64,000 bases of DNA. It comes from Flavobacterium oncorhynchi. Lineage in GTDB: Bacteria; Bacteroidota; Bacteroidia; Flavobacteriales; Flavobacteriaceae. The notes beneath the pieces were generated by a model. The model was not told the origin of the DNA. It worked only from the letters and a program-made list of their open reading frames with translations, and searched no databases. Below are positions 27,679-36,412 of the stretch, in pieces. The position numbers and the translations under genes are program-made. The stretch covers positions 493,519 through 557,518 of the forward strand of contig NZ_MUHA01000007.1 of NCBI RefSeq assembly GCF_002217355.1, written 5' to 3'. The stretch's first letter is position 1. Each line of letters begins with the position of its first letter.

Positions 27679-28653
27679 CTAAACTTTTCTATCCATTAAA
27701 TTCTCGCCGAATGTTCTTAAAACATTTTTCTTTTCTTGGCTGATTTCCATTTTTTTCAAAGTTTCAAAAGCTTTAAGAGTATACATTTCAATAGTTTCTT
27801 GTGTCGCTTTTGAGGCCCCGGATTCGTTGAAAATAGCTTTCGCTTTTTCAATTTTATCTGAATTATCCTCTAGTTGAATGCTGAATAATTTTTGTAATTC
27901 ATCAGCTTTTTCTGGCGTTGAAAATTCTAATGCCTTTATATATAAGTATGTCTTTTTGTTTTCGATAATATCGCCGCCAACTTGTTTTCCAAAAGTTTCA
28001 GGATCTCCAAAAGCATCTAAATAATCGTCTTGAAGCTGAAAAGCTAAACCTAAATTTAGTCCAAAATCATAAATTAAATCGGCTTCTTTTTCTGAAGTTT
28101 TGGCAACAATTGCGCCCATTTTCATTGCTGCAGCAACAAGAACAGCAGTTTTGTATTCGATCATTTTTAAGTATTCTGTAATGGTAACGTTGTTTCTTTC
28201 TTCAAAATCAACATCCCATTGCTGTCCTTCGCATACTTCAAGAGCAGTTTTACTGAAAAGTTTGGCTAAGTCTCTAAAAACAGTTGGTTCGTATTGTTCA
28301 AAATACTGATAAGCCAAAATAAGCATTGCGTCACCAGAAAGAATTCCGGTGTTCAAATTCCATTTTTCATGAACTGTTATTTGTCCTCTTCTCAAAGGTG
28401 CATCATCCATAATATCATCATGGACTAACGAAAAATTATGAAAAACTTCAACCGCCATTGCTGCCGGAAGTGCCGTTTTATAAGTAGTGTCAAAAACTTC
28501 AGAAGCCATTAAAGTCAGTACTGGGCGTATGCGTTTCCCGCCAAGTCCTAAAATGTATTCAATAGGTTCATAAAGATTCCCGGGTTCTTTGTGTATGTCT
28601 TGTTTTTTTAAATAATCAATAAAAAAATCCTGGTATTGACTTATATCGTGCAT
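27679..28653 (-). CDS. Polyprenyl diphosphate synthase
   Basis: A 324-residue trans-prenyltransferase that condenses isopentenyl diphosphate with allylic diphosphates to make the precursors of menaquinone and other isoprenoids. The first Asp-rich motif is DDIMDD (79-84) followed by PLRRG, the second is QDDYLD with the GDPETFGKQVGGD block after it. The sequence GGKRIRP near residue 38-44 is the substrate-binding start block. A TATCTTTG box at 28675-28682 could be its promoter. Chain length of the product cannot be fixed by eye. Confidence 0.93.
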   Translation of the reverse strand: MHDISQYQDFFIDYLKKQDIHKEPGNLYEPIEYILGLGGKRIRPVLTLMASEVFDTTYKTALPAAMAVEVFHNFSLVHDDIMDDAPLRRGQITVHEKWNLNTGILSGDAMLILAYQYFEQYEPTVFRDLAKLFSKTALEVCEGQQWDVDFEERNNVTITEYLKMIEYKTAVLVAAAMKMGAIVAKTSEKEADLIYDFGLNLGLAFQLQDDYLDAFGDPETFGKQVGGDIIENKKTYLYIKALEFSTPEKADELQKLFSIQLEDNSDKIEKAKAIFNESGASKATQETIEMYTLKAFETLKKMEISQEKKNVLRTFGENLMDRKV

Positions 28654-28793
28654 GAAATTCTAATTTATGAGCCTCAAAGATACAATTCATTAATGAATTA
28701 TTTTGGCCTTAAAATTCCAAAAGCGAGTTTCCGTCTAAAATTGTCCTGAAATGTATTAATTCTTAACAAGTTAAAATTATTTTAAAAAAACAC

Positions 28794-28821
28794 GGAAACT
28801 TTTTTGGTGTTTAGAGTTTCC
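28794..28821. promoter_or_regulatory. Operator 1, GGAAACT-N14-AGTTTCC
   Basis: Seven-base inverted repeat with a 14-base spacer, overlapping the -33 element and spacer of the YceI promoter. Identical arms and spacing recur at 28846-28873 and 29487-29514. Confidence 0.8.
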
Positions 28822-28833
28822 TGTTTATATTTG
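28804..28833 (+). promoter_or_regulatory. Promoter of the YceI-family gene
   Basis: TTG (28804-28806), 19-bp spacer, TATATTTG (28826-28833): a full match to the Bacteroidota consensus. Transcription would start near 28840, giving a leader of about 80 nt that contains operator 2. Confidence 0.7.
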
Positions 28834-28845
28834 CACCGTTAATTT

Positions 28846-28873
28846 GGAAACTTGAAACACTGTAAAAGTTTCC
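28846..28873. promoter_or_regulatory. Operator 2, GGAAACT-N14-AGTTTCC
   Basis: Same arms and spacing as operator 1, placed just downstream of the expected transcription start of the YceI gene, where a bound repressor would block elongation or initiation. Confidence 0.8.
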
Positions 28874-28918
28874 GCAAGAGGTTTGAGGAAGCTATAAACT
28901 CAATAAAATCAAATATTT

Positions 28919-29440
28919 ATGAAGACAACATGGACTTTAGATTCGACACAATCAGATGTTTTAATAAAAATGAGACATTCGATAATTGCTTATTTAGGAG
29001 GGACAACGAATAAATTTGGCGGTTATGTGAATATCGAAGACAATGAAATTGAAGATGCGTCGGTTGAATTTTCACTGGATATAAATAACAAAAATGAAAG
29101 CTTTCAGCAGATCGATACTTATTTGCAGCTTCAGGATTTTTTTGATGTAGACGAGCATCCTATCATCAGCTTTAAATCGACTTCATTTCAAAAAGTGAAT
29201 AATAATATTAACTTTTTTAAAGGCGACTTAACGATAAAAGATGTAACTAAAGTTGTAGAACTTGATGCAGAATTTATTGGCGTTAATACTTACAATGGAG
29301 AGCGAAAAGTTGCTTTTGAAATTAAAGGAGATATTAGACGTCAAGATTTTGGACTTGATTATAATTCATTTAATCATAACGGAGGTTTAGCATTAGGCAA
29401 AGATATTAAGCTGATTGCAAACTTAGAATTTAGTATATAA
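28919..29440 (+). CDS. YceI-family lipocalin-like protein
   Basis: A 173-residue YceI-fold protein (start KTTWTLDSTQSDVLIKMRH, later FFDVDEHPIISFKST and GDLTIKDVTK), a family of long beta barrels that bind polyisoprenoid or other hydrophobic ligands. Most members are exported, but this one has no signal peptide and should be cytoplasmic. It is transcribed from its own promoter, which carries two copies of the operator also found before the adjacent tetR gene, so it is probably induced together with the efflux operon. Confidence 0.88.
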   Translation: MKTTWTLDSTQSDVLIKMRHSIIAYLGGTTNKFGGYVNIEDNEIEDASVEFSLDINNKNESFQQIDTYLQLQDFFDVDEHPIISFKSTSFQKVNNNINFFKGDLTIKDVTKVVELDAEFIGVNTYNGERKVAFEIKGDIRRQDFGLDYNSFNHNGGLALGKDIKLIANLEFSI

Positions 29441-29486
29441 ATCTTACAGAAAGTGTAATTTAATGTAAAATTATTACAAATATAAT

Positions 29487-29514
29487 GGAAACTATTTTTT
29501 AGATTTTAGTTTCC
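29487..29514. promoter_or_regulatory. Operator 3, GGAAACT-N14-AGTTTCC, before tetR
   Basis: Third copy of the operator, immediately upstream of a TATATTTG -7 box at 29519-29526, so it overlaps the -33/spacer region of the tetR-efflux promoter. Autoregulation is the simple reading. Confidence 0.82.
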
Positions 29515-29548
29515 TGAGTATATTTGTGATGCAAGTCGGAAAATTAAA

Positions 29549-30148
29549 ATGAAAGAGAAAATTATTTCGAAAGCCAGCGAACTTTTTTTGAAGCTTGGTT
29601 TTAAGAGCGTTACGATGGATGATATTGCGGGTGAAATGTGTATTTCGAAAAAAACGATTTACAAGTATTTCTGTAATAAAGAAGTTTTGATTGAAGAGAG
29701 TACTTCGACGGTTCATAAACAAGTGCATGGAATAATCGACACTATTGTGGCTAAGAACTTCAATTCGATTCAAGAGAATTTTGAAATTAGAGAGATGTTT
29801 CGTGATATGTTTAAAAACAATACAGACACATCGCCAATCTATCAGTTAAAGAAACATTACCCAGAAATTTATCAAAATGTATTGTCGTACGAAATCGACC
29901 AATGTACACAGTATTTTAGAGAAAATATTGAGAAAGGAATCCGCGAAGGATTATATCGCCCCGATTTAAATATTGACATTTATGTGAAGTTTTATTACAC
30001 TTTAATTTTTCATATAAACGAAACAACTGTCTCTGAAAGAGAAGCGCAGGAAATAGAATTGGAAGCTTTGGAGTATCATACCAGAGCAATGGCAACAGAA
30101 AAGGGAATAGCTGAGTTAGAAAAACAACTCGAAAAAGTTAGAGCATAA
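29549..30148 (+). CDS. TetR-family transcriptional regulator
   Basis: A 199-residue regulator with an N-terminal helix-turn-helix (residues about 8-54: ASELFLKLGFKSVTMDDIAG, then CISKKTIYKYFCNKEVLI) and a helical ligand-binding/dimerisation domain. It is the first gene of a row of four in one direction (tetR, tolC-like, adaptor, RND pump), and operators with identical arms lie before it and before the YceI gene. It is therefore likely to repress its own operon and YceI and to be released by a pump substrate (inference). Confidence 0.92.
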   Translation: MKEKIISKASELFLKLGFKSVTMDDIAGEMCISKKTIYKYFCNKEVLIEESTSTVHKQVHGIIDTIVAKNFNSIQENFEIREMFRDMFKNNTDTSPIYQLKKHYPEIYQNVLSYEIDQCTQYFRENIEKGIREGLYRPDLNIDIYVKFYYTLIFHINETTVSEREAQEIELEALEYHTRAMATEKGIAELEKQLEKVRA

Positions 30149-30209
30149 TCATCAATCTATTATAAACATGATTTTTAAATCATCAATCCAAAACAAATTT
30201 TAATTTCAT

Positions 30210-31544
30210 ATGAAACGAATAGTTCTTATATTTTTGTGTACAATTGGCTTATCGGTCAATGCGCAAGTAACAACTTTAACCTTGAAAGACGCACTTAATT
30301 ATGCGCTTCAAAATAAAGCCGATGCTAAAAAAGCAAAATTACAGGTTGAAAATAGTGAGTACAAAATTCAGGAAATACGTTCAAGAGCATTACCTCAAAT
30401 TTCTGCAAACGGAAATTTAACTCATAATCCAATAATTCAAACAACTGTTATTGATGGAGCAGGATTTGGTCAGCCGGGAACTACTATTCAAGCGGCATTT
30501 GGTCAAAAATGGACATCAACTGCTGGAGTTTCTTTGACTCAGGCAATTTTTGATCAATCTGTTTTTACAGGATTAAGAGCGGCAAAATCTACTCGTGAGT
30601 TTTATCAAATTAACGATCAGTTAACAGAAGAGCAGGTAATTGAAAGAGTGGCAAACAACTATTATGCTGTATATGTACAAAAAGAAAGATTGGTTTTGTT
30701 AGATAGTAACTATGTTAATACTACTAAGGTTCGTGACATTGTAAAAGGACAGTTTGATAACGGTTTGGCTAAGAAAATTGACTTGGATCGTATTGTTGTA
30801 AAAATGTCAAACATTGATACTGAGCGTCAGCAAATTAAAAATCAAATTACATTACAGGAAAATGCTTTGAAGTTTTATATGGGTATGCCTATTGAAACGG
30901 TAATCGATATGCCTAAAGAAGAATTTGAAGTGGTGCCTGCATCATTAACTGAGCTGCCAAATGTCGAAAATAGAACAGAGTACTTGCTTTTGAAAAAACA
31001 AGAAGAACTTTTAGTATTCAATAAAAAAGCAGTTGAAGCAGGATATTACCCAACACTTTCGTTGACTGCAGGTTACAATTATATTGGTCAAGGACCTAAT
31101 ATGCCATGGTTTGCAAAACCTTCAAATGGCGTGTATTGGTCAGATTTCTCTGCAATTGGATTGAACTTACACGTACCGATTTTTACAGGTTTTGGAACTC
31201 GTGCAAAAGTAAGACAGGCTGATGTAGAAATCAGAACGCTTCAAGAGGATATTAAAGACACTAAACTTTCGCTTGATTTAGATTATAGAAATGCGATGGC
31301 TCAAATTGACAACAACCTTGTAACGATCCAAAACCAAAAAGAAAATATGCGCTTAGCGACTGAGATTTTAAGCAATACAAAAAATAATTATCTTCAAGGA
31401 TTAGCATCATTAACAGATTTACTGGATGCTGAAAATGCATCTCTTGAAGCTCAAAATAATTTTACAAGAGCAGTTTTAAATTATAAAATTGCCGAAATAT
31501 CTTTAATCAAATCAAAAGGCGAACTTAAATCTCTTATTAAATAA
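30210..31544 (+). CDS. TolC-family outer-membrane efflux protein
   Basis: A 444-residue outer-membrane channel subunit with a signal peptide (to NAQ, residue 19) and the duplicated TolC/OEP architecture: a first repeat from LKDALNYALQNKADAKKAK and a second from about residue 255, each with long alpha-helical hairpins and short strands. It begins 61 bp after tetR and ends 9 bp before the adaptor gene, so the three pump parts form a complete tripartite exporter. Confidence 0.93.
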   Translation: MKRIVLIFLCTIGLSVNAQVTTLTLKDALNYALQNKADAKKAKLQVENSEYKIQEIRSRALPQISANGNLTHNPIIQTTVIDGAGFGQPGTTIQAAFGQKWTSTAGVSLTQAIFDQSVFTGLRAAKSTREFYQINDQLTEEQVIERVANNYYAVYVQKERLVLLDSNYVNTTKVRDIVKGQFDNGLAKKIDLDRIVVKMSNIDTERQQIKNQITLQENALKFYMGMPIETVIDMPKEEFEVVPASLTELPNVENRTEYLLLKKQEELLVFNKKAVEAGYYPTLSLTAGYNYIGQGPNMPWFAKPSNGVYWSDFSAIGLNLHVPIFTGFGTRAKVRQADVEIRTLQEDIKDTKLSLDLDYRNAMAQIDNNLVTIQNQKENMRLATEILSNTKNNYLQGLASLTDLLDAENASLEAQNNFTRAVLNYKIAEISLIKSKGELKSLIK

Positions 31545-31553
31545 CTAATTACA

Positions 31554-32621
31554 ATGAAGAAAACTATTATAACAATCGTAATCATAATCGCAGCACTGGG
31601 GGCGATTGGGTATGTCTTAAATAATAATAAGAAAGAAAATAAAGAAAAAACAGATATTGTTGCAGAAAAAAATGCAGCAGTTTCAGTAAAAGTTTCACCG
31701 GTAAAAACAGAAGAAGTTTCATTAGATTTTGTTGCAAACGGAAACTTTCAGCCTATTCAAGAATTAACATTCTCAGCTGAGAAATCTGGAAAAGTAATCA
31801 GCGTTTTGGCTAAAGAAGGTGATTATGTACGTGTAGGTCAAACATTGCTAACCATGAGAGGTGATGTAATCAATGTAAGCGCACAACAAGCACAAGCAGC
31901 ATATCAAAATGCAAAATCTGATTACAGCAGATACGAAAATGCTTTTAAAACAGGTGGTGTTACTAAACAACAATTAGACCAGGCAAAATTAGCTTTGACA
32001 AATGCTGAGTCTAATCTTAAACAAGCAAATATCAATGTTGGAGATACTAAGGTAAAAGCACCAATTAATGGTTTTATCAATAAAAAATACATTGAACCAG
32101 GATCTATCTTAACAGGTATGCCTGCAACTGCATTGTTTGATATTGTAAATGTTTCTAAACTAAAGCTTATTGTTACTGTAAACGAAAATCAAGTAACAAG
32201 TTTAAAATTAGGAGATCATGTTAATATTACTGCAAGTGTATATCCTGACAAAACTTTTTCTGGAAAAATTACTTTCATTGCAGCAAAAGCTGACGAGTCT
32301 TTAAACTTTCCTGTTGAAATCGAAATTACAAATAACACTAATAACGATCTAAAAGCAGGTATGTACGGAACTGCAAACTTTGCATCAAAACAACAAAAAC
32401 AAAGCATGATGGTTGTACCTAGAAATGCATTTGTTGGAAGTGTAAGCAGCAACGAAATTTTTGTAGCTGAAAATGGTATTGCAAAATTAAGAAAAGTAAC
32501 TGCAGGCAGAATTTTGGGTGATAAAGTTGAAGTTATCAATGGTTTATCTGATGGAGAAAAAGTAATCGTTACAGGACAGATTAACTTACAAGACGGAAAT
32601 ACAGTAGAAATTATTAAATAA
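31554..32621 (+). CDS. RND efflux periplasmic adaptor (membrane fusion protein)
   Basis: A 355-residue HlyD/AcrA-type adaptor: one N-terminal membrane helix (residues 4-22), split lipoyl domain (with GKVISVLAKEGDYVRVGQTL and VKAPINGFINKKYIEPGS), short helical hairpin, beta-barrel and membrane-proximal domain (DGEKVIVTGQINLQDG at the end). It links the inner-membrane pump with the TolC-like channel. The helical hairpin is short, as in many Bacteroidota adaptors. Confidence 0.93.
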   Translation: MKKTIITIVIIIAALGAIGYVLNNNKKENKEKTDIVAEKNAAVSVKVSPVKTEEVSLDFVANGNFQPIQELTFSAEKSGKVISVLAKEGDYVRVGQTLLTMRGDVINVSAQQAQAAYQNAKSDYSRYENAFKTGGVTKQQLDQAKLALTNAESNLKQANINVGDTKVKAPINGFINKKYIEPGSILTGMPATALFDIVNVSKLKLIVTVNENQVTSLKLGDHVNITASVYPDKTFSGKITFIAAKADESLNFPVEIEITNNTNNDLKAGMYGTANFASKQQKQSMMVVPRNAFVGSVSSNEIFVAENGIAKLRKVTAGRILGDKVEVINGLSDGEKVIVTGQINLQDGNTVEIIK

Positions 32622-32711
32622 TTATTGGCTTTAAGCCGTAAGTTATATGCTTTAAGCCCTTTAAAAAGCCTGAAGCCTATAGCGTACAGCCTACAGCATA
32701 AAGCAACAAAT
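32622..32711. repeat. Degenerate intergenic repeat between adaptor and pump genes
   Basis: Ninety bases containing GCTTTAAGCC twice (near 32629 and 32650) and related words (GCCTGAAGCC, GCCTACAGCATAAAGC). It keeps the frame of the pump gene open to 32625 but the resulting N-terminus is not pump-like. Probably a dispersed palindromic element inserted inside the operon. Confidence 0.6.
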
Positions 32712-35700
32712 ATGAAATTAGCCGAAATATCCATAAAACGTCCGTCGTTAGTAATTGTATTGTTTACGATTCTAACACTTGGTGGATTGTTCAGTTACAG
32801 CCAGCTAGGCTACGAGCTGATCCCAAAGTTTGAACAAAACGTTATTACCATTTCTACCGTTTATCCTGGAGCTTCTCCAAGTGAGGTTGAAAATACTGTG
32901 ACCAAGAAAATTGAGGATGCGATTGCATCCTTAGAAAATGTCAAGAAAATTGACTCTAAATCGTACGAAAGTTTATCAATCGTATCGATTACATTAACAT
33001 CAAACGCAAAAGTCGATTTCTCTTTGAACGATGCACAGCGAAAAATTAACGCAATCATCAGTGATTTACCAGATGATGTTAAAACGCCGGCATTGACCAA
33101 ATTCTCGCTGAGTGATTTACCAATTATGACGCTTGGTGCTAACGGAAAAATGGATGAAGCTGCATTTTATGACTTAATTGATAAAAAAATTGCGCCTATT
33201 TTATCTCGTGTACAAGGTGTCGCTCAGGTAAATATTATTGGTGGATCAGAGCGTGAAATTCAAGTAAATCTTGATGCAGTAAAAATGCAGGGTTACAACT
33301 TGTCAGTTCCTCAGGTACAACAAAATATCTTAACGTCAAACTTAGATTTCCCAACAGGAAATATCCAAACTCGTAATCAAAAAATATTAATTCGTTTAGC
33401 GGGTAAATATAAAAGTGTTGAAGAATTAAGAAACTTAGTAGTTTCTTCTCAAAACGGAATACAAGTTCGTTTAAGTGATATTGCTGATGTTCAGGATACG
33501 CAAAAAATTGCGGAGAAAATATCACGTGTAGATCAAAAAAGTGCGATCGTTTTACAAATCGTAAAACAATCAGATGCAAATGCGGTAGCGGTAAGTGAAC
33601 ATTTATTAAAAACGATTGCAACTCTTGAAAAAGATTATAAAGAAAATCAACTAAAATTAGAAGTTGCAAAAGACAGTACAGTATTTACACTTGAAGCGGC
33701 AGATTCTGTAGTACACGATTTATTAATTGCAGTAGTTCTTGTTGCCTTTGTAATGTTGTTCTTCCTGCACAGTATTAGAAACTCATTGATTGTAATGGTA
33801 TCTATTCCTGCATCGTTAATTGCTACATTCATTGGTATTTATTTAATGGGATATACTTTGAACTTAATGAGTTTATTAGGATTGTCTCTAGTTGTAGGTA
33901 TTCTGGTCGATGATGCGATTGTGGTATTAGAAAATATCTACAGGCACATGGAAATGGGTAAAAGCAGAATTCGTGCGTCTTATGACGGAACTGCTGAAAT
34001 TGGTGGTACAGTAACTTCGATTACTTTAGTAATTGTCGTGGTATTCTTGCCAATCGCGATGAGTTCTGGTTTAGTATCTAATATTATTACACAATTTTGT
34101 GTTACCGTAATTATCTCAACGATGTTATCATTGTTGGCTTCATTTACAATTATTCCTTGGTTGTCATCTCGTTTTGGGAAATTAGAGCATATTGAAGGGA
34201 AAAATTTATTTGGAAGAATCATTCTTGGTTTCGAAGAGTATTTAACACGTTTTACCAACTGGGTTTCTCATTTGTTAACTTGGTGTTTAGATCATTATAT
34301 TAAAACATTTGCTGTTGTAATTGTACTTTTCTTAGTTTCGACAGTTGGATTAATGGGCGGAGGTTTCATTGGAGGAGAGTTTTTTGCATCATCTGATAGT
34401 GGAGAGTTCTTAGTTCAAATCGAAATGCCAAAAGACGCTTCGTTAGAACAAACCAACTTCATGACTCAAAGAGCAGAAGCATTCCTTAAAAATGAAGAAT
34501 ATGTTCACAGTCAAATTACGACAGTAGGACAAACCAGTGAAGGTTTTGGAGCATCGCAGGCTACAGCTTACAAAGCGGAGATTGACGTAAAAATGATCGA
34601 TCAAAAAGATCGTAAAGATGACGCATCAGTTTATGCGGCAAAAATTAAACGTAAACTTGAAAAAGTATTAGTTGGAGCGAAAGTAAAAACGGTACCGGTA
34701 GGTATTTTAGGAACAGCTGAAGATGCAACGTTAGGATTAATTGTAACAGGTCCATCAACAGAAAGCGCGATGGCATTTGCAAAATTAGCAGAAGCTGAAT
34801 TACGTAAAATTCCTGGAACAACAGAGATCAAATTGACTGTTGAGGACGGAAACCCTGAAATTAACGTAAAAGTAGACCGTGATAAAATGGCCGCTTTAGG
34901 ATTAACACTTCAAACAGTTGGTCTAACCATGCAAACTGCTTTTAGCGGAAACACAGATGGTAAATACAGAGCTGGTGAATACGAATATGATATCAACATT
35001 AGATACAATGCATTCGACAGAAAAAGTATTACTGATGTAAGTAACTTGATTTTCATAAACAATGCTGGGCAGCAAATTAAACTGTCTCAGTTTGCAGATA
35101 TTACAGAAGGTTCTGGACCTAGCCAGTTAGAGCGTAGAGACAAATCAGCATCTGTAACTGTAAAAGGACAAAACGTTGGAGTTCCTTCAGGTACAATTGT
35201 TGGAATATGGCAGGAAAAATTAGATAAGCTGAAAAAACCAGTTGGAGTAAACTATATTTGGGGTGGTGATATGGAGAACCAATCTGAAGGATTTGGTACT
35301 TTAGGAATCGCATTATTAGCTGCAATTATTTTAGTTTACCTTGTAATGGTGAGTTTGTACGACAGTTTTGTGCATCCATTCGTAGTATTGTTTGCTATTC
35401 CACTTTCGTTTATTGGAGCTATGCTTGCCTTGGCATTAACAAACAACTCATTAAATATCTTTACCATTTTAGGTATTATCATGTTGATTGGTCTGGTGTG
35501 TAAGAATGCGATCATGCTTGTCGATTATACCAATCAGCGTAGAGCAGCTGGAGAATCGATCAGAACAGCATTAATTCAAGCAAATCACGCTCGTTTGCGT
35601 CCGATTTTGATGACAACAATTGCGATGGTATTTGGTATGTTCCCAATTGCATTAGCATCTGGAGCTGGAGCTGAGTGGAAAAACGGTTTGGCTTGGGTAA

Positions 35701-35888
35701 TTATTGGAGGATTAATTTCTTCTTTATTCCTAACCTTAATTGTAGTTCCAGTAATTTATAATATAATGGAGAAAATTATTCATAAATTCTCTAAAGGAGA
35801 AAAAATTGATTACGAAGCTGAAATGTTTGCAGATTACGTGCCGACAGAAGTAAGTGAAGACGGTTTTAATCCGAAACACACCCATTAA
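32712..35888 (+). CDS. RND-family efflux pump, inner-membrane transporter
   Basis: A 1058-residue proton-driven transporter with 12 membrane helices and two large periplasmic loops. The proton relay of drug-type (HAE) pumps is visible: D400-D401 in GILVDDAIVVLENI (helix 4) and K931 in GLVCKNAIMLVDY (helix 10). It starts with MKLAEISIKRPS, the usual N-terminus. The last gene of the tetR operon; a terminator follows at 35910-35947. Substrate unknown; drugs, bile-like detergents or envelope lipids are all possible. Confidence 0.95.
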   Translation: MKLAEISIKRPSLVIVLFTILTLGGLFSYSQLGYELIPKFEQNVITISTVYPGASPSEVENTVTKKIEDAIASLENVKKIDSKSYESLSIVSITLTSNAKVDFSLNDAQRKINAIISDLPDDVKTPALTKFSLSDLPIMTLGANGKMDEAAFYDLIDKKIAPILSRVQGVAQVNIIGGSEREIQVNLDAVKMQGYNLSVPQVQQNILTSNLDFPTGNIQTRNQKILIRLAGKYKSVEELRNLVVSSQNGIQVRLSDIADVQDTQKIAEKISRVDQKSAIVLQIVKQSDANAVAVSEHLLKTIATLEKDYKENQLKLEVAKDSTVFTLEAADSVVHDLLIAVVLVAFVMLFFLHSIRNSLIVMVSIPASLIATFIGIYLMGYTLNLMSLLGLSLVVGILVDDAIVVLENIYRHMEMGKSRIRASYDGTAEIGGTVTSITLVIVVVFLPIAMSSGLVSNIITQFCVTVIISTMLSLLASFTIIPWLSSRFGKLEHIEGKNLFGRIILGFEEYLTRFTNWVSHLLTWCLDHYIKTFAVVIVLFLVSTVGLMGGGFIGGEFFASSDSGEFLVQIEMPKDASLEQTNFMTQRAEAFLKNEEYVHSQITTVGQTSEGFGASQATAYKAEIDVKMIDQKDRKDDASVYAAKIKRKLEKVLVGAKVKTVPVGILGTAEDATLGLIVTGPSTESAMAFAKLAEAELRKIPGTTEIKLTVEDGNPEINVKVDRDKMAALGLTLQTVGLTMQTAFSGNTDGKYRAGEYEYDINIRYNAFDRKSITDVSNLIFINNAGQQIKLSQFADITEGSGPSQLERRDKSASVTVKGQNVGVPSGTIVGIWQEKLDKLKKPVGVNYIWGGDMENQSEGFGTLGIALLAAIILVYLVMVSLYDSFVHPFVVLFAIPLSFIGAMLALALTNNSLNIFTILGIIMLIGLVCKNAIMLVDYTNQRRAAGESIRTALIQANHARLRPILMTTIAMVFGMFPIALASGAGAEWKNGLAWVIIGGLISSLFLTLIVVPVIYNIMEKIIHKFSKGEKIDYEAEMFADYVPTEVSEDGFNPKHTH

Positions 35889-35909
35889 TTGTTGATTTAA
35901 TTTAGATTG

Positions 35910-35947
35910 AAAAAATCCCAAATTCCGAAAGGAGTTTGGGATTTTTT
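35910..35947. terminator. Terminator after the efflux operon
   Basis: Stem AAAAATCCCAAA (35911-35922) paired with TTTGGGATTTTT (35935-35946), followed by a T-run. It separates the operon from the convergent retropepsin gene and may act in both directions. Confidence 0.85.
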
Positions 35948-35974
35948 ATTTGATTTTTTTTTGAAGATTTGATT

Positions 35975-36412
35975 TTATTTCAAATACACATAATGATTAA
36001 AATAATCAATAATCGCTTTACCTTCAAGCAAAACATCAGCGCCAATAATTCCATGAACGGGTTTTGCTTTGTAGGATTCTAATGCCTCATTTACGTGTGA
36101 AAGATCAAAAATTACAATGCTGAAATCTTTCTTTTTCCAGCTTCCTAATTGCAAATGATTGTGTGCCGAAATTTGCGTTGCCATTCCAGTTCCGCCCGCA
36201 CCGGAGGCTTTTGTTTTAGAATTTTTTGCAGCCAGTTCAAAACGTTCAATACTTTCAAAACCAATACAAGTGTTGGATGCGCCTGTGTCTAAAATGAAAT
36301 TTCCAGAAATACCGTTAATCTTCGCTTTTATAGAAAGATGCTGTGTTTTGGTAACTTTGAATTTTATTTTTTTGTATTTCTCTTTTTTGAGAACCTCGTG
36401 AAGATTTTCCAT
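35975..36412 (-). CDS. Retropepsin-like aspartic protease
   Basis: A 145-residue single-domain aspartyl protease of the clan that includes retroviral proteases: the active-site motif FILDTGAS has D42-T43-G44, and a second hydrophobic-Gly motif HGIIGADVLLEGKAIIDY follows near residues 118-135. Such proteins work as homodimers. It has no signal peptide and should be cytoplasmic. Its first 49 bases overlap the end of the CHAT-protease gene, so the two are translated together. Target unknown. Confidence 0.87.
   Translation of the reverse strand: MENLHEVLKKEKYKKIKFKVTKTQHLSIKAKINGISGNFILDTGASNTCIGFESIERFELAAKNSKTKASGAGGTGMATQISAHNHLQLGSWKKKDFSIVIFDLSHVNEALESYKAKPVHGIIGADVLLEGKAIIDYFNHYVYLK

Noticed and set aside
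32216..32734. 172-residue minus-strand frame opposite the adaptor gene
   Set aside because: Overlaps the well-supported adaptor and the repeat region; composition is that of a shadow frame and it lacks recognisable motifs.
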